The notes beneath the pieces are model-generated. The model was not told the origin of the DNA. It was given only the letters and a program-made list of their open reading frames with translations, and did no database searches. This document shows positions 32,830 to 41,254 of a DNA stretch of 61,077 bases, piece by piece. The position numbers were made by a program, and so were the translations under genes. Position 1 is the first letter of the stretch; each line of letters opens with the position of its first letter. Source of the stretch: RGIG1828 sp045654685 (GTDB lineage: Bacteria; Bacillota; Clostridia; UMGS1810); assembly GCA_045654685.1 (NCBI GenBank), contig JAZONV010000129.1, forward strand, positions 1-61,077, written 5' to 3'.

Positions 32830-35013
32830 ATGATTTTTGAAAATATAAGCTTCATAAAGCCCAATGTACCTTTCGTAAGTGAATATGCTTTGGAAAATTA
32901 TGCTCCAATGTTCAGAAAAACTTTCACTCTTGATTCTACAGAGGATGCCAAACTTTATGTTTGCGGACTTGGATACGCTTATTATTACATAAACGGAAAA
33001 AATATCACCAAAGACCTTTTTATAGCTCCCGTAAGTGACTATAACAAAACTCTGTGGTATAACATCTATGATGTATCCTCACTTCTTAAAAAGGGCGAAA
33101 ATACAATTGCCGTAATTTGCGGAAACGGATTCTACAATGAAACCATTGAAACGGGTTGGATATATCATAAAGCCACATGGAGAGATGTGCCGAAATTCAT
33201 CTTAAATCTTGAGGTTGGGGGAGAGTCAAAACTTGTTTCTGATTCAAGTTGGAAATGCCAACCAAAGAGTGCAACCGTGTTCAATCAGTTAAGACTTGGT
33301 GAATATTTTGATGCAAATCTCTATGACGAAACATGGAAAGATGAACATTTTGACGATTCAACCTGGGAAATGGCAAAAGTTGACGAAAACCCGCCAAAGG
33401 GAGTTTTCAGACTCTGCCCATGCGAGCCTATCAGAGAATGTGAAATCTACACCCCAAAATCTGTATGGCAAACCAAAAACGGTGCCTATATTTTCGACCT
33501 TGGTCAAAATATTTCGGGTTACATCAACATTTCTGCCAAAGGTGAAAAAGGCGATGTGATAACAATCCGCTATGCAGAAGTTATAAACGAAGAAAAAGAA
33601 CTTGAATATTACGGAATGGATACCTACTATTGCAAAAAGGGTGAAAAATTCCAAACTGATAAAATCATCTGTTCAGGAAAAGAATTCAACTGGTCACCGA
33701 AGTTTGCATATCATGGATTCAGATATATCGAAATCAGCGGTATAAGAGATATTGAATCTGTTGATGTAAAAGGCATATTTGTTCATCAGGACATTGAGAG
33801 AAGAACAACCTTTGAATGTTCCGATAAGTATCTGACGCATCTTTTTAATTGCGGAGTTATGTCGTCCTGGTCAAATATGTTCTACATGCTTACCGATTGT
33901 CCCACAAGAGAAAAACTCGGCTGGGCAAATGATGCGCAAAGTTCTATGGAACAGATGATGTGTAACTTCAAAATTGAGAAACTTGTGGAAAAATGGCTTC
34001 AGGACATTAAAGATGCAATGCGTCCCAATGGAATGCTCCCGGGAATAGTTCCAACAGCAGGCTGGGGATATGAGTGGGGTAACGGGCCCGTATCTGACGG
34101 GATTCTTTTTGAAATTCCCTACAGAGTGTATCTTCACACAAAGAATCCGTCACTTCTCACGGGAAGTCTTGAATATTTCAAAAGATACCTTCAGATGTTA
34201 AATGACAACAAAAATGATGATGGTCTTGTGGAATTTGGTCTTGATGACTGGGCGGCACCGGGCAATATTCACGTTATAGAAACAGGATTTATAAATGCTG
34301 TTTTGGAATATAATTTTCTCAAAATAACTCACCTTGCATCAACTCTTGCAGGTGAGGAAAATTCAGGAACATATCTTGAAGAGGCTGAAAAACTCAAGAA
34401 TTTCATAATGAAAAGATATATTGATTCTGACGGCAGATGTACAATAGACGAACAATGTTCCGTTTCAATGCTTATCTACTATGATTTGTTTGAGTCTTTG
34501 GAACCTCTCGGGGAACAACTGAAAAAACTCATTGAAAAAAATGAATTCCACCATAATTGCGGAATGGTTGGCATAAGAAGACTTCTTCACGCTCTCAACA
34601 AATGCGGACTCTCTGAATATGCCTATAAGGTTATGACAGTTGACGGTTATCCCGGATACAAAGTGTGGTATGAGGGAGACATGACAACTCTCTGGGAAAA
34701 ATGGGATGTAAATGTAATATCTGATTCCAAAAACCATCATATGTATTCAGACTTTATGTCCTGGACAATAAAAACTCTTGCCGGTATCAGCCTTAATGAG
34801 GAAAAATGCGGAGAGCTTGAATTTGTTCTCAACCCTTCATTCCTTGAAGAAATAGATTATGTTAAATTCTCATACGACACGGTTTGCGGAAAAATAAAAG
34901 TTAATTGGGAAAGAAAAGAAGGAAAAATATATCTTGATGTCGAAAAGGACAAAGATGTAAAACTTATTTTTGATGGCAAAGAACTCAAAGAAAAAAACAA
35001 TTTTGAAATATAG
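32830..35013 (+). CDS. GH78 alpha-L-rhamnosidase
   Basis: 727 residues, no signal peptide, so probably cytoplasmic. N-terminal beta-sandwich domains carry LYVCGLGYAYYYINGKN and IRYAEVINEEKELEYYG. The (alpha/alpha)6 barrel opens with TDCPTREKLGWANDAQSS, followed by EFGLDDWAAPGN. GDMTTLWEKWD matches the catalytic-glutamate block of the family. It releases L-rhamnose from rhamnogalacturonan or glycoconjugate oligosaccharides. AAAGGAG precedes the ATG; 18 bases separate it from the isomerase gene. Confidence 0.92.
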   Translation: MIFENISFIKPNVPFVSEYALENYAPMFRKTFTLDSTEDAKLYVCGLGYAYYYINGKNITKDLFIAPVSDYNKTLWYNIYDVSSLLKKGENTIAVICGNGFYNETIETGWIYHKATWRDVPKFILNLEVGGESKLVSDSSWKCQPKSATVFNQLRLGEYFDANLYDETWKDEHFDDSTWEMAKVDENPPKGVFRLCPCEPIRECEIYTPKSVWQTKNGAYIFDLGQNISGYINISAKGEKGDVITIRYAEVINEEKELEYYGMDTYYCKKGEKFQTDKIICSGKEFNWSPKFAYHGFRYIEISGIRDIESVDVKGIFVHQDIERRTTFECSDKYLTHLFNCGVMSSWSNMFYMLTDCPTREKLGWANDAQSSMEQMMCNFKIEKLVEKWLQDIKDAMRPNGMLPGIVPTAGWGYEWGNGPVSDGILFEIPYRVYLHTKNPSLLTGSLEYFKRYLQMLNDNKNDDGLVEFGLDDWAAPGNIHVIETGFINAVLEYNFLKITHLASTLAGEENSGTYLEEAEKLKNFIMKRYIDSDGRCTIDEQCSVSMLIYYDLFESLEPLGEQLKKLIEKNEFHHNCGMVGIRRLLHALNKCGLSEYAYKVMTVDGYPGYKVWYEGDMTTLWEKWDVNVISDSKNHHMYSDFMSWTIKTLAGISLNEEKCGELEFVLNPSFLEEIDYVKFSYDTVCGKIKVNWERKEGKIYLDVEKDKDVKLIFDGKELKEKNNFEI

Positions 35014-35031
35014 TTAAGGAGGATGAAAAAC

Positions 35032-35604
35032 ATGAAAATGGTAAAAGACAAACAGTTGGTAGTAGGAGCTGACTTTGCAGGATATCCCCTCAAAGAAGCG
35101 GTGTGCGAACACTTAAGAAAAAAAGGCTGGACAATAAAGGACATGGGTGTTAAAGCAGATTCTGACCCTAACGACACAGATCTCATGTTCCACAGAGTAG
35201 GATTGAGAGTCGGCTCAATGATTTCCGAAGGTGAATACGAACGTGCACTTCTTTTCTGCGGAACAGGTATGGGAATCCACATTGCCGCATCAAAATGCCC
35301 TCACGTTCACGCAGGTGTTGTTGAAAGTGTTCCTGCAGCTCTCCGTGCAATCACAGGTAACGGCGTAAATGTTCTTGCAATGGGTGCGTTCTATGTTGCC
35401 CCCGCTATGGGATGTGACATCGCAGATGCATATCTTAATGCAGATCTCGGTTCAGGCTATGAATGGTGGAAAAACTTCTATGAGTTCCACAAACTTGCAA
35501 TTGATGAACTTGAAGCCTTTGATTATGAAGAATATAAGGCAAATGATTTCAAAGTCAACAAACTTGGTGATTTCCCACTTAAACTTGAAACCAAACCCGA
35601 ATAA
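35032..35604 (+). CDS. RpiB/LacA/LacB-family sugar-phosphate isomerase, divergent
   Basis: 190 residues from the ATG at 35032 (the ATG at 35023 abuts the AAGGAGG). It has VGADFAGYPLKEAV and FCGTGMGIHIAAS with the catalytic cysteine. The usual 'HNDANVLALG' segment is replaced by RAITGNGVNVLAMGAFYV, and a C-terminal extension of about 45 residues is added. An isomerase for a non-ribose sugar phosphate is likely. Last gene of the SGNH-GH78 unit. Confidence 0.8.
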   Translation: MKMVKDKQLVVGADFAGYPLKEAVCEHLRKKGWTIKDMGVKADSDPNDTDLMFHRVGLRVGSMISEGEYERALLFCGTGMGIHIAASKCPHVHAGVVESVPAALRAITGNGVNVLAMGAFYVAPAMGCDIADAYLNADLGSGYEWWKNFYEFHKLAIDELEAFDYEEYKANDFKVNKLGDFPLKLETKPE

Positions 35605-35621
35605 GATACTTAAACTCCTTT

Positions 35622-35664
35622 TCCCCTATGGCATTACTTGGTTTTGCTGTAGGGGATTTTTTTT
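35622..35664 (+). terminator. Terminator of the SGNH-GH78-isomerase operon
   Basis: TCCCCTATGGCA (35622-35633) and TGCTGTAGGGGA (35645-35656) pair with a central mismatch, followed by eight T residues. Confidence 0.85.
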
Positions 35665-35697
35665 GTAAATTTTTTTGTGTATATATTATAAAGAAAC

Positions 35698-35757
35698 GTT
35701 TGGACATTTATAATGCGAAATTTGGATAACGACATCGGGATTTTTTTGTGATATTAT
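35698..35757 (+). promoter_or_regulatory. AraC-type activator site and promoter of the AraC gene (block B)
   Basis: It is the twin of block A: GTTTGGACA, ATGCGAA, GGATA, then weak -35 ACGACA (35729-35734), 17 bases, TATTAT (35752-35757). Inverted GTCCAAA half-sites at 35772-35778 and 35844-35850 lie further down the leader. No gene is present between 35605 and 35912. Confidence 0.7.
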
Positions 35758-35912
35758 TAAGACGAGTAAAAGTCCAAATTGCGTGATTTTACAAGTATTT
35801 CCTGTATCCGAATCCGCAAAATGGTGTTACAATCGATATATATGTCCAAAATTGGAAACAGTCAACCAAAACAGACACATATATGGTGGATGTGTTGAAG
35901 GAGTGAATGAGT

Positions 35913-36797
35913 ATGAACTACATAATTAACAAAAAGAGTTTTGAGTTCACCAGAGATTTTCTCGGCTGTCCCGTGAAGTTCGACAACATATGGCTTCATC
36001 AGCTTGGTGAATGTATGCTCGAGGATGCTGGTGCCATAAAATCCCACGAACAGAATTTCTATGAACTTGTGTATGTAATCTTCGGTGAGGGAACATTTGT
36101 CATAGACGGTGAACGGATTGATGTTTCAGAAGGAGATGTTCATCTTCTGGCACCGGGCAGAATTCATGAAATAACAACAGACTGCAAGCAAGGCTTCCGT
36201 TTTGCCTACATAGGTTTTGACTTTGATGAATCAGATACCGATGAGGAAATGAACGCCACCCGAAAATTTTATTCGGGCTGTTCTTCACACATTGCAAAAG
36301 ATAACGGCAATGTGTATGCACACATAAGGATGCTCATAAATGAGTGGTACAATGAATCCAAACTTTCATACACGGTAATTGCATCCCTTTTAAAATGTGT
36401 CATAATCATAGCCTCAAGAATTTTTAAATCCCGGGAAACAATTGCAAATAACTTTGAATTCAAAAGCAACACTCTCGGACATAATGTTTATGCCATACTC
36501 CACTACATAGACAATAACGCCATAGATATAACCGGAGTAGGGATGGTAGCAGATAAATTTGGCTACACATCAAGTTATCTTTCCCGCCTTTTCAAAACAA
36601 AGGTAGGAAAATCCATTCAGGATTACATAATAGACGAAAAAATAAAAGTGGCAGTAGGATTTTTGGAAGACACCAATTCCAATGTAACCGAAATTGCCGA
36701 CAGACTCAAATATTCTTCTTCTCAAGCTTTTTGCAAAATCTTTAAAAAGAGAATGGGATGCACTCCAAGTGTGTACCGTGAAAGAATGAACGGATAA
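35913..36797 (+). CDS. AraC family regulator of the surface glycan region
   Basis: 294 residues from the ATG at 35913 (AAGGAG nine bases upstream). The cupin ligand domain includes HEQNFYELVYVIFGEGTFVI and VHLLAPGRIHEI. Two helix-turn-helix motifs follow: GVGMVADKFGYTSSYLSRLF and NVTEIADRLKYSSSQAFCKI, and the GCTPSVYRE end signature. It lies between the GH78 unit and the surface-protein run, and its promoter shares block A/B with GH78. Autoregulation and control of both sides are inferred. Confidence 0.9.
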   Translation: MNYIINKKSFEFTRDFLGCPVKFDNIWLHQLGECMLEDAGAIKSHEQNFYELVYVIFGEGTFVIDGERIDVSEGDVHLLAPGRIHEITTDCKQGFRFAYIGFDFDESDTDEEMNATRKFYSGCSSHIAKDNGNVYAHIRMLINEWYNESKLSYTVIASLLKCVIIIASRIFKSRETIANNFEFKSNTLGHNVYAILHYIDNNAIDITGVGMVADKFGYTSSYLSRLFKTKVGKSIQDYIIDEKIKVAVGFLEDTNSNVTEIADRLKYSSSQAFCKIFKKRMGCTPSVYRERMNG

Positions 36798-36885
36798 AAA
36801 AGCAAAATTTTTGTTCAAAGTAAAAGAAGAAATCACATAAAAGTAAATCGCAATAAATAAAACAAAAAGAAAAGGAGTGAATTTC

Positions 36886-38562
36886 TTGAAAAAGAAAATC
36901 TTATCACTAATTCTTGCATCATTCATGACAACGGGTATGTGTGCATATGCATCCCCAACAATTGAACTGAAATTTAACAAAGACGATTTTTCCCTGTCGG
37001 TTGATGCTCAGTCCCTTGGCGGCACCAATGCCGTAACAACTGTTTCCGTTATGGAAAACGAAGATGAAATTTCAAATACAAATCTTCCATCATATGCATA
37101 TGTATACAAAACAGATGCAGACGGAAGTCTTTCAGAAACCATTCTCCTGCCATATTCCATAGGTAGCGGAAGAATCTATGTGTATCTTGACAGTCATTCT
37201 TTCTCTGAGAATAATAGCATCGTAATTTTGAATGAAAACGATTCTGAAACCCTTTCACTTATTGAAGACATAGTTTCTTTTACAGAAAAAGAAGAGCTCA
37301 GAGATGTAATTACCAATGTGGAAAAAAGTGAAAATCTTGGTCTTGATCTTTCAGGTGTTGATTCATCTGTAGTTGAAGATGCCGCATTTGTATGTTTTGG
37401 TGAAATTCAGTCTCTTGAAGAAATATCACCCGAAGATTTTAAAGACACCTTCAATAAATGTATGGTATATGCAAAAATCAAAAACGGTGGAGATGTTGAC
37501 GAGGCAATGAAACTTTATGCAACATCTTTTGGAACAACCTGGGAAGAATATTCAGCATATTCAGATGATATCAGGGAAAAGTTTGGTGAAATTTTCAAAT
37601 CTGCTGAAACAGGCGTGAAGAAAATTACCGAAATATACACAGACAGCATTTTGCTTGCAAGAGTAAAATGTGCTGACAGTTGGGGCGATACACGTGACAT
37701 ACTCACAGAAAAAGCAGAGTATCTTGGAATCGACCTTGCTGAAGATTCTGATTATAGTGACATAAAAGATAATAAACGCTACAAAGTATTTCTTGAAGTG
37801 TTCTCATCGAGAGATTCATTTGAAACCGTAGAAGACATTGCCACAGAATTTGAAACAGCAGTTGAAGAAGCAATTGAAAGCCAGAAAAAACCTGCCCAAA
37901 GCGGTGGCTCAGGTGGCGGTGGTGGCGGAGGAAGCTCCTCTGATGTAGGAAAACCTACAGGCCCCAGCGTAAGCGTTTCAAAAGACTATGAAGAAAACAT
38001 TCCGGTTTCCGATGTTAAACCCTATGAACCTGCAGAAAAGTTTTTGGACATCAAAGACCACTATTCAAAAGAATATGTGGAAGGTATGATTTCAAAAGGT
38101 ATCATAAATGGCTATGAAGATGGAACATTCCGTCCCGACAATCTTATCACAAGAGCGGAAATCTCAAAAATCCTCTCCGTTGCCCTCAACCTTGACACCG
38201 AAAATCTCACTTCCGAATTTGCAGATGTAAATGACGGAGATTGGTTTGGTGCATATGTAAGTGCAATGGCTGAAAAAGGATACATCAATGGATATGACGG
38301 ACAGTTTAAACCGGCAGAAAACCTTAAAAGACAAGATATTGCCGTGATTATGGCAAATATTCTCCAAGGCGATGAAGACACTCAGATGCCTGCATACAAA
38401 GATGTTGATGACATATCAGACTATGCAAAAATCAGCGTCGCAAAAATGTATGACCTTGGTATAATGACAGGCTCTGACGGCAAGTTCAGACCGCAGGACG
38501 GAATAACAAGAGCAGAGGTTGCAATAGTAGTAACCAGACTTCTTGAAATATTGAGTAAGTAA
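36886..38562 (+). CDS. Secreted protein with three SLH domains
   Basis: 558 residues from TTG 36886 (AAAGGAG eight bases upstream; GTG 36877 lies in that site). A signal peptide (KKKILSLILASFMTTGMCAYA) precedes a beta domain of about 90 residues. A helical region (about 130-320) and a glycine-rich hinge (GGSGGGGGGGSSS) follow. Three C-terminal S-layer homology domains each contain 'YxxGMIxxGIINGYxDGTFRPxxxITRAEI'-like elements, for example IINGYEDGTFRPDNLITRAE. SLH domains bind pyruvylated wall polymer, so the protein displays its N-terminal half on the cell surface. Role of that half unknown. Confidence 0.88.
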   Translation: MKKKILSLILASFMTTGMCAYASPTIELKFNKDDFSLSVDAQSLGGTNAVTTVSVMENEDEISNTNLPSYAYVYKTDADGSLSETILLPYSIGSGRIYVYLDSHSFSENNSIVILNENDSETLSLIEDIVSFTEKEELRDVITNVEKSENLGLDLSGVDSSVVEDAAFVCFGEIQSLEEISPEDFKDTFNKCMVYAKIKNGGDVDEAMKLYATSFGTTWEEYSAYSDDIREKFGEIFKSAETGVKKITEIYTDSILLARVKCADSWGDTRDILTEKAEYLGIDLAEDSDYSDIKDNKRYKVFLEVFSSRDSFETVEDIATEFETAVEEAIESQKKPAQSGGSGGGGGGGSSSDVGKPTGPSVSVSKDYEENIPVSDVKPYEPAEKFLDIKDHYSKEYVEGMISKGIINGYEDGTFRPDNLITRAEISKILSVALNLDTENLTSEFADVNDGDWFGAYVSAMAEKGYINGYDGQFKPAENLKRQDIAVIMANILQGDEDTQMPAYKDVDDISDYAKISVAKMYDLGIMTGSDGKFRPQDGITRAEVAIVVTRLLEILSK

Positions 38563-38579
38563 AAGGAGGGCAGATCAAT

Positions 38580-41237
38580 ATGAAAAAATTAATATCAATA
38601 ATATTGTGTTTGATTCTTGTTTTGCCATCCGTAAATATCGTTGCACAAGATTCAGAAATTATATCATCCGATGAACAGGTTGGGTATAGCTATGAACTTT
38701 TAAACGCTCTTGGTGTAAATGTCAGCATTGCTGATTCACATAGCGTAAAAAAAGGCGAATTTCTCTATCTTGTAATGCAGCTCATAAACCTTTCCGACGG
38801 TTCAGGCGATATAAGTTCATTTGCAGACGTGAGAGTAGACAGCGAATACTTTGCATCGGTTGAAAACGCCCTTAAAATGGGTATCGTATCAAAAGCAGAA
38901 AACTTTTACCCCAATAATCAGATAAAGTTCGCAGAGGCATGCAAGATAATGGTGTCAGCCCTTGGGTTTGACTATCTCGCAGCTTCAAAAGGCGGCTATC
39001 CCACAGGCTATATGGTGGCGGCAGACCAACTCGGACTTATTTCTTCCGTTCCTTACGGAAAAGATCTTGACCTTGAATCTGCTCTCATAATGCTCAGGAA
39101 TTTCCTCTATTCAGATGTGAATATGATAGCGGCATTAAAAGATGAAGGTGGATTTACAAATGTTTATGATTCCGTCAAAAATGCACTCTACATATATCAT
39201 GATGTTGTTGAAGTTAAAGGTGTTGTAGATTCTGATGAAAACACAGGCCTGTATGAAGGCGATTTCCGTCAGGAAAAAGGCTATATATCCATAAATGAAA
39301 CAATCTATAAAACGTCCCGTATCACAAAAAGTGTTATCGGTAAAAACGTTGTTGCATATGTGAAAGAAACAGGTAACACAGATACAATCATATACATGTA
39401 TGAATATGATAACCGCACCGTAGAACTTGCATTTGAAAATGCAGATACCTTAAGCACAAACTATATCACATACTATGAAGGCAACAAAGAAAAGAAATTG
39501 AATCTTATTTCAGGTCCTGCTGTTATATATAACTCAAAAGCAGTAATTGACCAATCCTACAAATCTCTTGCAACCAAAGGCTCACGCCTTGAAATCACAG
39601 ATAATAACCTTGACGGAAAATATGATGTTATAAGCATCAAAAAATATGATACATATCATGTTGATTCCACAGACGCAGTTAAAAAGACAATTTCAGACAA
39701 AAAGAATCAGGTTCTCATCTTAAAAGGCGATGAATTAAGACTCACCGTGAAAAAAGATTCTGAATTTATAGATTTTGAAGACATTGTTGCAAATGATCTT
39801 TTGAGTGTATACACATCTCTTGACGGAACAGTTGTTGAAGTTGTTGTATCCACATATCCGGCTGTATCGGGAAAAATCACGGAAACCAATTTTTCAGATA
39901 ATGTGATATACATAAATGATGTTCCCTATGCATATGGTGCATATTTTAAAAAATATTTCCTTAATGATTCCATCGTGAATAAATCCGGAAAATTCCTTCT
40001 TGCCGATGATGGAGTTGTTCAGGTTCTCACAGATGGTGAAGTTGAAGATATTCAGTATGCTTATCTCATTGCAACAGCACACGGAAAAGGACTTGACAAT
40101 TCCATAAAAGCAAAAGTTCTCACACAAAAAGGCGAAGTCAAAGTAATGACATTTGCCGAAAAGATTAATTTTAACGGCACAGTAACCGATTCAAAAAATC
40201 TTGGCTCATCCATTTTTGGCGATGACGGAAAAGGAAAAGAGCAGCTTGTAAGAATGTCATTCACAGTTGACAATGTCATAAAAATGATTGACACAAATGA
40301 CAACAAGTTTGGTGTACTTTCTGGAAACGAAAATGTATATGACAGTCTTTCTCAATACAAATTCCCTGACTGGTCAAATATCATATACATTCCCGCAACA
40401 TCAATGTTTGTTCCTCATTTCAGAGTAGCATCATCTGCTCCCATATTCCTCATTGCAACAGATGAAAGTATTCCTGAAGAAAGAAGATACAGAGTATCCG
40501 ATAAATCATATATTGCAACAGAACGGACAAAGGTCGTATATCCCGACACTCCCGAAAACGCCGCAAACGGATATCAGATAGCATATTTTTATGATGTAAC
40601 CGCAAACGGTGATATGAATGCAATGGTAATATATAATAAATCGGGAACTCAAGCCCTTGCAGGTTTTGAAGCAAAACACGGTGTTGTATATTCTGCAAGA
40701 CGTGCCATAGACACAGAAGGCGACAGCGGACTTGCAGTCACAGTTTTTTCGGATGGAATGTATACTCGTTATTTCATCTCTGACGAAAGTGTTCTCAAAC
40801 CCAATTCAGAGGGTTACACATTCGACAACCCCGGAATCCAAAAAGGTGACTACATCAGATTCAGCGCCAATATGGATAACAAGATGAATGCTATGACAAG
40901 AGTATTTTCTATAGATTCAAAAACCGTGGTTTCAACCGGTATCAACCGTTACAGCGGTGAATACTACTATGGACCTGTATATTCCAAAGGTGACGGACTT
41001 GTAAATATGATGCCTGAAAATGCTCCCTATTCCTATACAGACATAACAAATTATTCGGCTCGTTTTTCATTCCTTGTTCCGTCAAATGTCTCTGTATATG
41101 ATTCGGAAACCGGAGATATATATGAAGGAACAATAAATGAAATTATGCCCTATATATCAAACCCGGGAAATCCCAGTAAGATTTTAATAAAGACAGCAAA
41201 CAATGGTTCGGTAGAACAGTTTGTTATATATAAATGA
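38580..41237 (+). CDS. Large secreted surface protein with N-terminal SLH-like repeats
   Basis: 885 residues. A signal peptide (KKLISIILCLILVLPSVNIVA) is followed by degenerate SLH-like segments at about residues 35-190: FADVRVDSEYFASVENALKM with GIVSKAENFYPNNQIKFAEA, and ADQLGLISSVPYGKDLDLE. The remaining 690 residues are beta-rich repeats of about 100 residues with 'VxxSGKIxxxxxxxxVIYINDxxY' character; no catalytic motif is seen. It follows the SLH protein by 17 bases with AAAGGAGG. A surface scaffold or S-layer-associated protein is likely. Its stop overlaps an upstream ATG of the lyase frame. Confidence 0.75.
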   Translation: MKKLISIILCLILVLPSVNIVAQDSEIISSDEQVGYSYELLNALGVNVSIADSHSVKKGEFLYLVMQLINLSDGSGDISSFADVRVDSEYFASVENALKMGIVSKAENFYPNNQIKFAEACKIMVSALGFDYLAASKGGYPTGYMVAADQLGLISSVPYGKDLDLESALIMLRNFLYSDVNMIAALKDEGGFTNVYDSVKNALYIYHDVVEVKGVVDSDENTGLYEGDFRQEKGYISINETIYKTSRITKSVIGKNVVAYVKETGNTDTIIYMYEYDNRTVELAFENADTLSTNYITYYEGNKEKKLNLISGPAVIYNSKAVIDQSYKSLATKGSRLEITDNNLDGKYDVISIKKYDTYHVDSTDAVKKTISDKKNQVLILKGDELRLTVKKDSEFIDFEDIVANDLLSVYTSLDGTVVEVVVSTYPAVSGKITETNFSDNVIYINDVPYAYGAYFKKYFLNDSIVNKSGKFLLADDGVVQVLTDGEVEDIQYAYLIATAHGKGLDNSIKAKVLTQKGEVKVMTFAEKINFNGTVTDSKNLGSSIFGDDGKGKEQLVRMSFTVDNVIKMIDTNDNKFGVLSGNENVYDSLSQYKFPDWSNIIYIPATSMFVPHFRVASSAPIFLIATDESIPEERRYRVSDKSYIATERTKVVYPDTPENAANGYQIAYFYDVTANGDMNAMVIYNKSGTQALAGFEAKHGVVYSARRAIDTEGDSGLAVTVFSDGMYTRYFISDESVLKPNSEGYTFDNPGIQKGDYIRFSANMDNKMNAMTRVFSIDSKTVVSTGINRYSGEYYYGPVYSKGDGLVNMMPENAPYSYTDITNYSARFSFLVPSNVSVYDSETGDIYEGTINEIMPYISNPGNPSKILIKTANNGSVEQFVIYK

Positions 41238-41254
41238 TAAGAAGAGGTGAAAAT

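Noticed and set aside
37900..37945. GGTGGC-type DNA tandem repeat
   Set aside because: It encodes the glycine hinge before the SLH domains and is too short and irregular to be a separate repeat element.
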